From: Odontesthes bonariensis
Taxonomy: Eukaryota > Chordata > Actinopteri > Atheriniformes > Atherinopsidae
Length of the DNA: 64,000 nt
Direction of reading: 5' to 3'
Assembly (NCBI RefSeq): GCF_027942865.1
Contig: NC_134510.1
Coordinates: 15,094,743 to 15,158,742 of the forward strand
Shown: in pieces, positions 12,230 to 23,456 of the stretch
Layout: the number at the start of each line of letters is the position of its first letter
Numbering within the stretch: position 1 is the first letter of the stretch
Position numbers and translations under genes: made by a program
Notes under the pieces: model-generated
The model's database searches: none
Seen by the model: only the letters and a program-made list of their open reading frames with translations
Told to the model about the DNA's origin: nothing

Positions 12230-13170
12230 ATCTCAGCATGTATACACCTGATGGGAAAGGCCTCAGAGTCTGCAACGCCTCAAAGCAAGGAGCACGAAGA
12301 CGACCAAGGACGTCTTCAAATGTTGATCAGGGAGAACGTTTGAAGGACGTACAGATTAGGGTTGAGTTACAAAAGAATATAAAAGACTCTGAATATCCCT
12401 CAGAACAGCATCAAATCCATTATCAGGAAATGGAAAGAATATGGCACCAAATAAATCCTGCGAAGAGAGGGTGGACCACGAAACCTCACCAAGAGAGAAG
12501 GTGACAAATTAGCCAAATGTAACCACGAAGGAGCTGCAAAGCTCCACAGCAGAGACGGAAGCGTCTCTGCAAAGGGACACTTTGGCTCATAAACTCCAAA
12601 TGGTCTTCTTAGAAAACTAGCCATTGCTTAAAGGAAAATACATTTTTGAGCGTGTCAAAGGGCTTTACAAACTCTCCAAATATGTGGAAGTAGGGAGCTT
12701 TGGTCAGACGAGACAAAAACTGAACTTTGTGGCCATTGAGGTAAAAACCCACTATCCCGAGTATGTCGCCCCCTCAATTAAGCATGGTGTTGGCAGCATC
12801 ATGGTGTGGTGATATGTGTTATCAGCAAGGGCTTTGAAATTTCTCAGAATTCAAGCAATTATGGGTTGCGGGAAAAATAGGATGAAAAACCTTATTTCAG
12901 TTTTCTAGAGAATTGGGACTGCTAAAGAAGCAGTTGAGTGGATTAAGGGGAAACCTCTGAATGTCAAAGCCCAGACCTCAATACTTTTGAGAATATATGG
13001 TAGGTCTTAAAGGTTGCTGTATACCAGCAGAATCCATCCAGCTCAAAGGAGCTTGACTAGTGTTTCCTGGAGGGAAAAAAAAGTCCCAGTGCCAATGTCA
13101 CAAACTTATTAGATACACTCCCCAAGAGACTTTTTTGTGCTTCACAGTTGAAAATGTTGTGCTAAATGTA
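12230..13170 (+). pseudogene. Decayed Tc1-family transposase
   Basis: The translation contains scattered Tc1 transposase landmarks in plus-strand order. An N-terminal helix-turn-helix stretch (EQHQIHYQEMERIWHQINPA) comes first. A catalytic-core piece ending HGVGSIMVW near 12780-12810 follows, normally reading KHGGGSIMVWG in intact elements. The C-terminal part near 12950-13070 survives only as DNA similarity. Frameshifts and stops break the frame several times, so the copy is dead. Neither terminal inverted repeat was located. Confidence 0.8.
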
Positions 13171-13640
13171 CTTTGAGAAGACAACTGAAACAGCTTCTCA
13201 GACTCAACGGTACGATAAAAAAAAATTTAAAAACACATTGCTCCACATGATAAATTGGTTATGGTACAAGTTTTCCAATTACACCCCCTCCCTCTTTGAA
13301 AAATATTGAATGTGTGAGTGTTTGAGCTGCAAGGAGTGGCCCCGGAGCTGTATCCAAACAAAAACAATGAAAACTCCAGGGTCATTGCTGTGAAACTAAA
13401 CCAACTCACTTTAGAGACACTTTAGCACTTTGACCATTTACCTATTTTGACAAACAGGGGCAATCAAATCAGTTCCCTGATGAATTTGCATGAATCCATC
13501 AGTATGTGGCGCTCAGGCCTTGGTCAGCAAATCTGAAATGGGTCCAGAGGAGGTCAGTGTTTTTCTTTCTTTTTTTTTTTCACCTCAAGTCCATTTCATC
13601 TCTATACACTCTGACCAGCTGACCTCACACTTACCTTTGT
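13171..13640. other. Gene-free stretch upstream of the CpG-rich block
   Basis: No gene or repeat is recognised apart from a T-rich run at 13571-13580. Confidence 0.4.
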
Positions 13641-13779
13641 AGATCCAAAAGTGAATGTGTTTCCCTGTGAGCTTGAGCAGAGGCAGAGGTGTGTGAGGTT
13701 TGCCCTGCTGCAAAGTGCAGGACAGCCTCCAGCTGAGAAAGCACTGCAGCAGCTACTCACCTCACATCACATGCATTCA

Positions 13780-14980
13780 CGGGCCACAGATACCGGAGTG
13801 GGCGGGGTGAGAGATGGGAGGGCGGGACCACGGCGGCAACAAACGCCCCCCTCTGATGCTTTCATATTCAATAAGCTCCGAACTGAGAGGCAGGCAGGCA
13901 GGCATCAGTGGGGACAACTTGACAGCAACAAGACGCAGTTCATTCATTTTCAGAGCAGCACACATGCTTCACGGAGACAACAGCGGTCCTCCTGTCGTTT
14001 GGACGGAGAACTGTCGTACTTTCCACATGCTGCCGTTAAACTTTTCGCGGATGTAGGACTATGGAGCCGCTGTGGACGGATACCGGCTCCTCGGTACGGC
14101 ATGCAAATACGTACTCTGACGTCGGCGATCATGTGGCTTTTGGCGTAGATCCTCCTTGTGATCGCCAATTTTTTTCTTCACCGTCGCCTGTTGTCTCCTC
14201 GGTTATTGGGCTGCCGCGAGAGTGTTCAAAACACCTCCTGCGTGTTTCTCGGTTTAGCGATAGCCGTGGGATTGCGCCGCACCACCTGAGCGTCGCGCCA
14301 AAGCGGTGGGCAGGTAAGAAATGGATCAACTCTTCCTCTGTTTTTCACGCCGCTCGCCTCGGCTGCCCCTGCGAAAAGTCCCTCAAGTTAAGACTGCGCG
14401 TAGTTGTTTGTTTGTGCCTCTCTCGCGGCTTGCTCTGCCTTCGCGTGGCTCCCAAACACCCACACGCCTCTGTATAAATATTTTAACTTGTCTCGCCGCA
14501 TGAACTTTGCCTGCCCCGCCGTTTCCACCTGCGTACGGAGACCGTGTGTCCGCCAAGTTGTTAATTGGACGTTTTCGTGCCCGAGTGTAAGTTTCACTTT
14601 GATCCGTTGAGACGGGTGGCGAGAGGAGGCACAGAGGAGAAACATCGTGTCTACTTTTCCTCCTCCCCGTGTCGACATAACCAGCAAAACATGGCCGTCT
14701 TTGCCGACATGTTGTTACGTCGATGGCGAGAGGGGGAACATTTGGGGAGAGTGTTTTTCTGCGCCCCTCTGTCACATCTCGGGCTGGCCGGTGGGAACGG
14801 CCGTTAAAGTGCGCACCGCGGCTCAAGCTGCCGCTCTCATTCCGCCGTACGGATGTTTGAGTGCAACTTTTGGAGTCCGACGTTGTTCATTGACTTTGAT
14901 TTGAGGGACTCTGCGATGTAGGCGTAACGTTACCCCTGGTGATGCCTCCTCCCCTCCCAAACCACGGTTCTTACTGCATG
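13780..14980 (+). promoter_or_regulatory. zhx2: CpG-rich promoter region of zhx2
   Basis: CpG dinucleotides become frequent here and are scarce on both sides. Visible elements include a GC box GGGCGGGG at 13800-13807, another GGGCGGG near 13819, an octamer ATGCAAAT near 14101 and a CRE-like TGACGTCG near 14118. The block precedes a strong splice donor at 14314 and is the only CpG-island-like region between the left edge and the zhx2 coding exons, on the same strand. Assignment to zhx2 is inferred from position and from the known long 5' non-coding part of ZHX2. Open frames in this block are a GC-content effect. Confidence 0.65.
13900..14313 (+). other. zhx2: Putative non-coding first exon of zhx2
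   Basis: The segment ends in GGTGGGCAG followed by GTAAGAAATGG, a near-consensus donor (boundary 14313/14314) within the CpG-rich block. The transcription start is unknown, so the left limit is only a placeholder. Mammalian ZHX2 also starts with non-coding exons separated from the coding part by long introns. Transcript data would be needed to confirm. Confidence 0.5.
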
Positions 14981-16890
14981 CAGACGGTGCTGTAGCATTA
15001 GTCCGCACATTGCAGAGGGCTGTGAAAGTCAGGCGTGGTTCTTCTTCGTGTGTTATTGTTATCATTATTGGCAACTTTGGTGATTAAAAACCAAGCGCCC
15101 TTAAAGTGTAAGGAGTAAGGCTGCATGTGCTCCAGGAGAGCCGGCGGCTGCAGCCAGGGCGAAGTGTGTCCTCAGTGCACTCCGTGACACACTCTGAAGT
15201 CGTAGTTGTTCTGGGACCACATAACATCACGCCAGTGGAGTTACTACAGAGAATTGTGTACTTAAACAGACAGCTCACTTTCCAATGGTAGTTTTGGAGA
15301 AAAAATAAAATAAATGTTCAGCTTGCTCTTGAAATGTTGCCCACTTCAAACACCACTGTTCATTCTGACATTCTCCATAACAAAAGCTCACAAACAAAGC
15401 TTGTGTCATAGGTTTGTTGTTGCCTGAGTGCGCCACAGCATTTCTTCTGACTCACTGTAAGCTCAGTAACCCTCCAATAAGAAGGTCATGGCATGCCATC
15501 ATCAGGACCACGGAGCATTCTCTCTAAACCCTACCAAATTAGCTATGTATGATATATTTATATATGTTGTTGTTTTTTTAGAAACATGTGGGCTGTCAGC
15601 TTGGTTTTTTATTTCCACGGCATTAAATGTATTAGGATTTGAACAAGTCCTCAGCTCTGAATACAAATTAAAAATGTGAAGAGGAAGTGGTAGCATCAGG
15701 CTAGTATTTAGTTTTTTTTCTTTTCAGAATCCAAATAAGTGACAGGGATGCCAATTTGTCTGGCATGTATATTGGCACAGTAAGGGTTTTGGAGGGGGTT
15801 TAATTGAATTCTGTTGTGTATGTTGCATCTCAAAGTAAAGCTCTCATCCAGCTGTTGTCAGTGGATCTTGTCCGTGAGATGGCATTTTCTCAACAGCGTT
15901 TTGATCTGATGTTCCATGTTTCTACATTCTCTGATCAACCTCCCCCCTGCAAAAGATTCAAAGTGATTTTGATCAGAGCGCAGTTAACCCTCCTGTCAGG
16001 CCCGTTACCAGCAATTCCTCGGGGTATAAACTTGGGCTCCGTTCGCTTAGGCCTGAACTCTTGCTCTTGCTCTTTCCTTGTGAAGGGAAATTGGGCTCGT
16101 GTTTGCTCTTCACATGTTTTCTGCTTGTGATCTCCCAAATCAGAGATGGTGTTCTGTAATTTGGGCTGTCACTCAGATCACTTTTATAGGTGGCTGAACA
16201 ATCAAAGCCTACACCTGCTGCCTCTGTTGATGAAAAGCACGCGGCCCCGTTTTAAATCGCACGCCGACAGTTGTGTAGCCAAGCTTCTTTTCTTTTTTTT
16301 CTCTCTCTCTGCAGAAACACTCAGCTGATGTGTCCTATTATTAGCATGTAACAAATGCCATTTCTGTACTGGCAAAAAAAAATTAAAATGAATAAAATCA
16401 AATTATGAATTATTGATGGTTTTGCATAACTAAGATGTTGACTCTAATAAGCCAGTTTGCTAGAAAGAAGTGATGGATGGGGGTGGGGTGACGATTTAAG
16501 ATCCCTGTCGTTGTCCAGAGTCCGGCACGTGGGACCATATTACTATTTTTACAGTTTGACAGATGCAAGATTAGGTCTGTTTTTATTCGTTGTTCTCTGT
16601 ATTTGTTCAAGGGATTAGAAAAATGCACAGATGTCACCAACCTACCTTGTTGCACAGTGAGTATAGAGAAAAGAACTGCAGCTTGAAAAATATTTGCCGT
16701 GTTAACAGTAAGACAGTTGGCTGTTGTTGCTTTTTGAAGAAGGCAAAGAAAATAAATCTTCCCTTGTTTAAGTGTCAGTTTCTCCCCGCTTTGCCTAACC
16801 ACGCAGTGTTTCTCATAGAACTGTGCCATCTAAGAATGTCACAGCCAAAACATCCAGCTGCGAAGTAATCTACTCTGTTTGCTCCTACAG
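14981..16890. other. zhx2 5' intron, no recognised feature
   Basis: This stretch shows unique-looking intronic sequence with no recognisable exon or repeat family. The 139-codon minus-strand frame at 16410-16829 has no domain that I recognise. Confidence 0.4.
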
Positions 16891-17036
16891 GCATCTATTC
16901 GTTTACTGTAGTCGGATGGTGGAAATGAACAGGACTTAGTCCGTCACATTTTATTTGGATCACAGAGCACCAAGAATTGGTGTCGGATTATAACGGCGAA
17001 ATTCAAAGGAAACACAAGGATTGTTCTGTTTGGACA
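16891..17036 (+). other. zhx2: Possible second 5' UTR exon of zhx2
   Basis: An acceptor-like tract (TTTGCTCCTACAG ending at 16890) and a donor-like ACAG/GTTTCT at 17036/17037 bracket about 146 bases without a long open frame. This is a weak call from splice signals and position only. Confidence 0.25.
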
Positions 17037-17794
17037 GGTTTCTTCAGACGGTCCAAACGCAAGCTGTGAATGCAACGCGGAGCCAGAGTTGTGCGTTGCG
17101 GTGGTAAAATAGTGCCACGTGTTTCGTAAGCATCCAGCATGACATCAAAATAAGTCAATCAGTCAAGATTATTGGTGTAGACTGACGGGGAATTGGGTGC
17201 CGCGTGACGTCTGACTGTCACCAGTTGTCCCGCAGTGGGACACTGCTTGCACGTGTCAGTCATACCTGCAAAGTTGCTTTCTGAAAGTGATCCGGAGCTG
17301 TGCGTCGACGGTCAAACACGTTTTCCTGAGCTGTTCGGTTTTTGTCTTTTCTTCTTTGTAAACGAAGGAAATGAGTCATGTTTGACGTGCGCGCTGCCAA
17401 TGTTGTATCTGTTCTCCGTTTTGGCCCCGTTTGAGTGAAGTGGGGCCACATTAGTGGTACTTTGATCGGCTCCTTCAAAGTGAGACGGTAAGCAGTGCGG
17501 TAAAAGCTGTACGCTCAGTGCTACAAAGTAAGATTGGAATAATGCCAAATAATATCATATTCAACACATTTTGTTCTCAAAAGAAATAAGAATAAATAAA
17601 ACAAAATCAATAGAAAATGCCCACCTGTTATCAGGGCTGAGGTGCACCACCGTTTTATGACCATTTTGCTGTAGTTTGAATACATTTATTGATGACCACA
17701 TTATTTTTGATACATGCATTACTTTGTCATTATCAAATCAAATTTACATAATTTAGGATGGCTTCTGTGCTGTTTGGATACGGCTGTGATTCAG

Positions 17795-17941
17795 GAGGTA
17801 CAGTGTTTGTCTTCCAGTCGGGAGGACGGTTGTTTGATCCCTGGTTTGCCAATTCCACACATCGAGGTGTCCTTGATCCAAACGCCGAATCCCACATTGC
17901 CTCAGATCTATTCTTTAGCTGTGAGTGTGTGATATGAGGTT

Positions 17942-18011
<70 letters not shown>

Positions 18012-18090
18012 GATAAACAAGGCTTGTAGAGAAAAGTGCATTTACTGGTCAACAAGGCTAGAAAAATAACTATTTAGATTATAGAAATGC
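17795..18090 (+). repeat. Degenerate SINE with a long internal (GT)n tract
   Basis: The left part resembles a decayed tRNA-derived SINE head (GGTTGTTTGATCCCTGG as B-box remnant). The part right of the microsatellite (GAATGGATAAACAAGGC ... GCTAGAAAAATAACTATTTA) resembles the teleost SINE tail that normally reads 'gaatgggtgaa ... aaagcgctatataaat'. About thirty GT units sit between them at 17946-18007. Confidence 0.4.
17946..18007. repeat. (GT)n microsatellite
   Basis: An uninterrupted run of about 31 GT units. Confidence 0.9.
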
Positions 18091-18339
18091 AGTTACTTTT
18101 TGTGTAGGTAAATAAATTAAGGCTCATTTAAAAAAAATCAGATATGTGCAGAGTTTAGTCCAGTTTGATTTATAACACCTGTCCTGCTCTTAATGTTATG
18201 GAACAGCTTGGCACGAGGGGTGTAAATTATTTGGGCATTGCATGTGTTAAAGGTGTCATTTCACTCTCAGGGTTTTGCTCAGATCCTAGATGTTGTTAAT
18301 TGGCCTGTGGACCAGTGGTTAATTTTGTAGCAGTATATT

Positions 18340-18395
18340 AGGGCAAAACATACCCCCTCTGGATTAATAAAGTATCTATCTATCTATCTATCTAC
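18340..18395 (+). repeat. Retroelement 3' tail with (CTAT)n
   Basis: The phrase TGGATTAATAAAGTATCTAT followed by TCTA repeats is the typical 3' terminus of several teleost LINE/SINE families. Only the tail is identifiable. Confidence 0.4.
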
Positions 18396-21300
18396 AGCCA
18401 CGTTTCTATTCACTCTTTAAGGCATTACCACAAAAAACTCTGAGCTGTGTGTGACTTATTTTTAGTGTTGTGCTAGCTGACCGGTTGTGGGTTTCAGCAC
18501 ATTGTTGTTTCTCATATTCATCAGGAACATCCACCATTTCCTGAACGCACACCACATTTCCACATCCAGTCCCAAGCTGTATAATGGCTGTCCATTCTCT
18601 TGGTGGAACACTGGAGTGAGTCATCACGTGTTGGAGGACGGAGGTTGTTGTCATCACTGCCTGTCGTGCTCAGCTGGGCTCTGTGATGACATCACCAGAA
18701 TCTACACAGGGCTTTGTTTCAGTGTTTTGGGTTCTCTTCTCCGGCTTCTTAGACGTGTTGTTAGGTGACTAAGGCAACCACAGAGATGAGCTCATCACCT
18801 GTAGGTGGGGCTGAGCAGGAGAGCGAGATGGAGAGAATTGGAGAGGCAGAGAAGAGGAGTCACAGAAGGACAGACGAGAGGGAGCTGTGAAAGAGAGTAG
18901 GTGTGATGTATGAGAGAGATGGAGAACAGACAATTGAATGACTCTTCATGTGAAAACAGAAGTGAAAACATTAAAAACCAAATACTGCACCTTCACCTGG
19001 GAAAGCAATTATCCGTGTTGGTGTCGATTTTCACCCTAAATGGCTGTGAGCCGCTAGCTCAAGACTCAGTTTGATTCCTGGAAACCTTCCCTCAGGGCAG
19101 CAACGTTTCCAGGTAAAACACAGAATAAAGTCACAGCGTTTTTGCGTACGATTGCTTTATGAGTCTCTTAAGCTCATTCCTGTCTCTTCTGGTGTAGGCT
19201 ACTTGATATGGTGTGGCCATCTCGTTCCCTTCAAATTTTATTTTGTGTGTGTGTGTGTCTGGGGGGCAACAAAACCAGAGAGAACTGAGTATACACCTGT
19301 GGTATTTAAAATGTTGGAATTTCAAACTGAACTAAAGGTGAGACAGAGTTCCAGTGACAAAGAAAAGAAAGGAGACACTACAGGCAGAATGTCTGAGTGT
19401 GTGAATGAGAAACAGGAGATGACCTAGCATAGCTACTGCAAGATGTGTGTGTGTGTGTGTGTTGGAGAAAGGATGCTCACACTGCACCCAGTCACCTCAT
19501 CAGCAGTGGGATCACTGTATTTTATTAAAGATCTCACTGCTTCATTGCTGCATTTATCATTATTTAAGTGTGCGGGTGCAAGGAATTGCACAGTGGTGTG
19601 CTTCTGCATTTGTAAGTATGTATTAAACTACCCAGTGTGCATCGTCCAGCGGCCAGTAGGCTTGTTTCACCCGGACACCTCAGCGTTGTACAACTTTTGC
19701 TGTCCACTAAAGAAAAACTGCACTCAACAATAAGAACATAAAAGTTTAAACTAGTTTCATGCGCATGTATGCACTCAGTATGTGTGTGACATGTAGTTTA
19801 TTCATGCCTGAGCATGCGCGTAGGCAGGGCCTCCACACTCCCATCCTTCTCTGGCCTCCGAATTTCAAGTTTAGGGGGGGATAAGGAGAGCTTACTGGAA
19901 GGCCTTCTGCACTGCAACACGTCAGCCAGTGGATGGCTCAGATACACCCCTCCTGCCAGCCTGAGACCAATGAGGAAAGGCTGGAGACAATTCACAAGCC
20001 ACACCCACTGCAGGGTAGGCCGAGATTGACGGTTGGGAAATCCAGCCGCGCAGGAGAACCGAATGGTGGCCGAAGCACATGGAAAACACAAAGTGTTCTT
20101 CAAGCCGAACTTACCTGGAGACACTTGAAAAGCCTACAGTATAGAAACATGACATCCCATTGCTGTACAGTGTGATATTTTCCAGATTAAAAGGGCACAA
20201 GATAATTCCCTGACTCCACTTACAGTAACTAAGAAGTGGCATTTAATTATACATATAAAGAAGCATTTTAAATTATTTAAGCTCCTAAAAATGGTGCGGT
20301 TGCGATTATTGAGAGAGTATCAGCGTGTCAGTGTGGCTGGTTGGCTTTGTAAAAGGTTATGGGGAAGAGAGAGGGGGGGGGGCTTGAAGAGGAGTGGGAG
20401 TGTGGAGCAAGAATGGGATGACCACCGCAAAACCAAGTCAAGGGTGGGGGGCATTCTAGTTGAAGCTACATGAAAATGTTCAAGAAGAGTCATTTAGACC
20501 AATATTGCTTTATTTGTAACAGAGGAATTTCCTTTCAGTCCTTCAGCCGCTGCATCAAATGATGCCCACTGACACACTGGCCTTGTGTGAGTGTGTCACA
20601 TCGGCTACAGGAAATAGCCGATGTGACACAGCTTTAGGTGCCGCACGGCATTATGTTAGTTGGCTTCAGAAAACAGAGCCCAAGTCCACTGTGGTTAGAC
20701 TCTTATGTTTATAAATTGGCTTGCTTTGAGTCCAGAGCAAACTGCTGAGTGATTGTTTAGGAAATCCTCACAAAGGCTGTCTCAGATGATATGTATCTAT
20801 GTTAATGTACGCTGGCTTACATTGAAAAGTGGAGCCCAATCTCATCGAGGCCCCTGATTGAATAAAAACATTGTTTTTTGTCCGCCTTGATGTTTTTCTT
20901 ACATTTGAGGAAAGTTAAAGTTGAGCGGGATTTCAAGCATCACTTCTGTCGTGGCGCTGACCGACCTCTGTGAGTTTTCTGCCCTTAGGCGGAAGCACGC
21001 ACTTGCACGCTTTCTGTTGGTTACAGAGTTGCCATTGCAACGTAAGCATCAGCCACAGAGTAGGTGACACTAAGATATTTTTATAGCTTGCTCTTTGTGT
21101 GTATGCCGACGCGGCAGCGTGTTCGGTGAGGAGACCGGTCTGGCATTGAGGGAGAGGTGTGTGTGTGTGTTCAGCGTTATGCTAACTGCATTAAATGGAA
21201 AAAAATTTGATTCTTGATCAAAAGCGGTGCAGAATGTCCGCAGTATACAGTAAATAGGCCACCTGAATAAGGCCACAGCAGTGATGATCAGGCTTATTTT

Positions 21301-21429
21301 CCAAAAGTTCCAGTTGAAACTTTGGCAACTTGGCACAAAAGCAGATTCCTGTGTCATGCTGCAGTTATCCCCTTTTGTCTTACTGATGTGACAAAATGTT
21401 CTCCTTTATGTTCTGTTATATTGAGAAAT
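18396..21429. other. zhx2 5' intron, mostly unassigned
   Basis: No exon or transposon family was recognised. Short GT-rich tracts occur at 19242-19258 and 19443-19462, and a perfect 16-bp hairpin lies at 20592-20630. Confidence 0.4.
20592..20630. repeat. Perfect 16-bp inverted repeat (7-bp loop)
   Basis: TGTGTCACATCGGCTA (20592-20607) and TAGCCGATGTGACACA (20615-20630) are exact reverse complements around the loop CAGGAAA. No family was recognised. It could be a remnant of a small foldback element or a local inverted duplication. Confidence 0.85.
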
Positions 21430-22440
21430 AAACATGTGCCCATTTGTGTATGTCCCTGCCCTCCTTGCAAAGCAGCTCTAACCCATGGGGACATGGGCCC
21501 AGGACCACGGGTTGTGTCTTGTGGTCTCTGGCACTGGGGTGGGCTTGTTCCTGTGCATCCCACAGTTGCTTGATGAGATTGGGACCTGAGAGGTTGGAGG
21601 CCAGATCAGTGCCTCGGGCTCTGTCTCATGTGTCAGGCTTTTTCTGAGCAGTTTTTGCACTGTGGCAGAGCGAGTTGTTCTCTTGGAGGAGGCCACTGCC
21701 ACTGGGGATACCATGTGCACTTGGTCTGCAGCGTTTAGGTGGGTGGTGTGTGAAAGCGACATCCACAAAAATGCTAGGTTATACTCAAGGTTCCCTAGTG
21801 GAACTCTACAATGAGAAAAAATGGATCTTAAATTACAGAAGAAATCTTAGAAATAATATTCCTTTTAGTTTGACCACAATGGAAACTCTTTAACTTGTCA
21901 TAGGTATCGACTGTTCAAAGAACATTGTTCCAGAACTCTTGTGGTTTGTACAGTTGCAACTCTGTAAACATATGCCATGCTGCTGTGCTCTATTTTCAGA
22001 GTAGAGGCGTTCTTCTACGGTACTAACCATCCCAAACAAGCCATACTTGTTCAGTCTTTTTCTAGTTGTACTGTAATGAACTTTAACATTTAACATGCTA
22101 ACTGAGTGCTGTAGAGTTCCTTTTGCAGTTTCTCTGAGCTTTGCACACTCTGACCTTGGGGTGAACTTGCTGAGACATCATCTCCTGGGAAGATCAGCAA
22201 CCATGTTGAATGTTTTCCACTTGTGAAAAATCTTTTTCACTGTGTATGATGGACTCCGAACGGTTTGGAAATTAGCTTATGGCCTTTCTCAGATTGGTGG
22301 GCAGCAACATCAGTAGAATCACTGCAAGTTGCTGCTCACACTTGCTGATTACCAGTTCATCAAGTGCGTTTGATTGGTGGTCCCTGGCTGCTGCTTGCCA
22401 TCTTAATTGCTATGGAAGCATTAAGAGGTTATTTAGTTTT
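21430..22440 (-). pseudogene. Decayed Tc1-family transposase (minus strand)
   Basis: On the minus strand, the part near 22096-22020 translates as LNVKVHYSTTRKRLNKYGLF, a typical N-terminal stretch of a teleost Tc1 transposase. The part at 21768-21478 carries the C-terminal half (ADQVHMVSPVAVASSKRTTR, then TEPEALIWPPTSQVPISSSN), corresponding to the region that normally holds the last catalytic acid. Frameshifts break the reading frame throughout. The two halves may come from slightly different Tc1 subfamilies, since I recall them from different consensus elements. Confidence 0.75.
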
Positions 22441-23448
22441 TGTTAAATAATGCCACGGTGTAGAATGTCATGTGTTGCATTAACCCTGTTTAAGACCTGG
22501 TCAGAGCTGGTCAAACTGTTTTTCATGTCCTGATATGAACAACTCTAGAAAATAAATTGTCTGTCCTGTTTTGTTTTTTTGCCCATGGCTGTAAATATAA
22601 AGAAATATAACGTAGGTTGATCTCTGGTGGTGAAAGGACCGTTTTTGTCATTGATTCACATTGAGTCTTCATACCAGGCCAGCAGAAGTAGCACTGCTCT
22701 GTTGCTATGCAGAACCTACACAGTGCAGCACTTTGCTTTGGTCCAGAGGAGTGGCGTGATGAGATTTAAATTAATTCTGCAACAGTCCAAAATTCTGCCT
22801 CCATCTCCCTCCTGCTGGGACACGTTGTATTAGTTGCGGTGGTGCTTCTCATTCTCACCCACACAAGTTCCACGCACACATTGTCCTCCTCACTGCAGTG
22901 GCTGACTTGTGGATCACGCAGTCAGGAGGGAAAACGCACTCGAAACAAGACGGAGATGGAGGAACACGCCCTGCAAAGCCACAGAGCAGAGTGTGAACTC
23001 CCTCTGTGTAATATGTTATCGGGATTTTAAAAAAAATCAGACCACATAGCTTTGCTTTCACTTGAACCAAGTGAAAGGGCCAGAGTGGATGCAGCTTGTG
23101 TTCTGTGCTGCTTTCTCACCCAATGCTTGTCATTTTGGAGCTGCGGTGTGACCGCCTGCTTTGTACTTCATGCATGGCTTCAAGTGGCGGGAGCCAGAGA
23201 GGTTGCCATTCATATGCCTTTGTGTTTGTGACCGCATGCCTGCTAAATCTGGCATTCAGTTAGCTATGCCATTACAATACTTTCTCCAGCCTCATTCTTA
23301 CACCAACAACAATGACCTCAACCAACGTTCTACCAGTTATTCGGTCTATTCGTCCAGGATAGAGCTGTGGTGTTGGCCGCATGGCCTCATAAAAGACTAA
23401 TCGGCCTCGCTGTATTATGTAACATTTACTTAACCTTGAAAAAGTTAT
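22441..23448. other. zhx2 5' intron, no recognised feature
   Basis: No exon or repeat was recognised. Confidence 0.4.
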
Positions 23449-23456
23449 CTTGCAGC

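Noticed and set aside
13651..14829. Several overlapping long frames on both strands (up to 165 codons)
   Set aside because: They lie in the CpG-rich block, overlap each other in many frames and show no domain. GC-rich DNA has few stop codons, and the block reads better as promoter plus a non-coding exon.
16410..16829. 139-codon minus-strand frame
   Set aside because: No recognisable domain, no splice or promoter context, and composition like that of intronic DNA.
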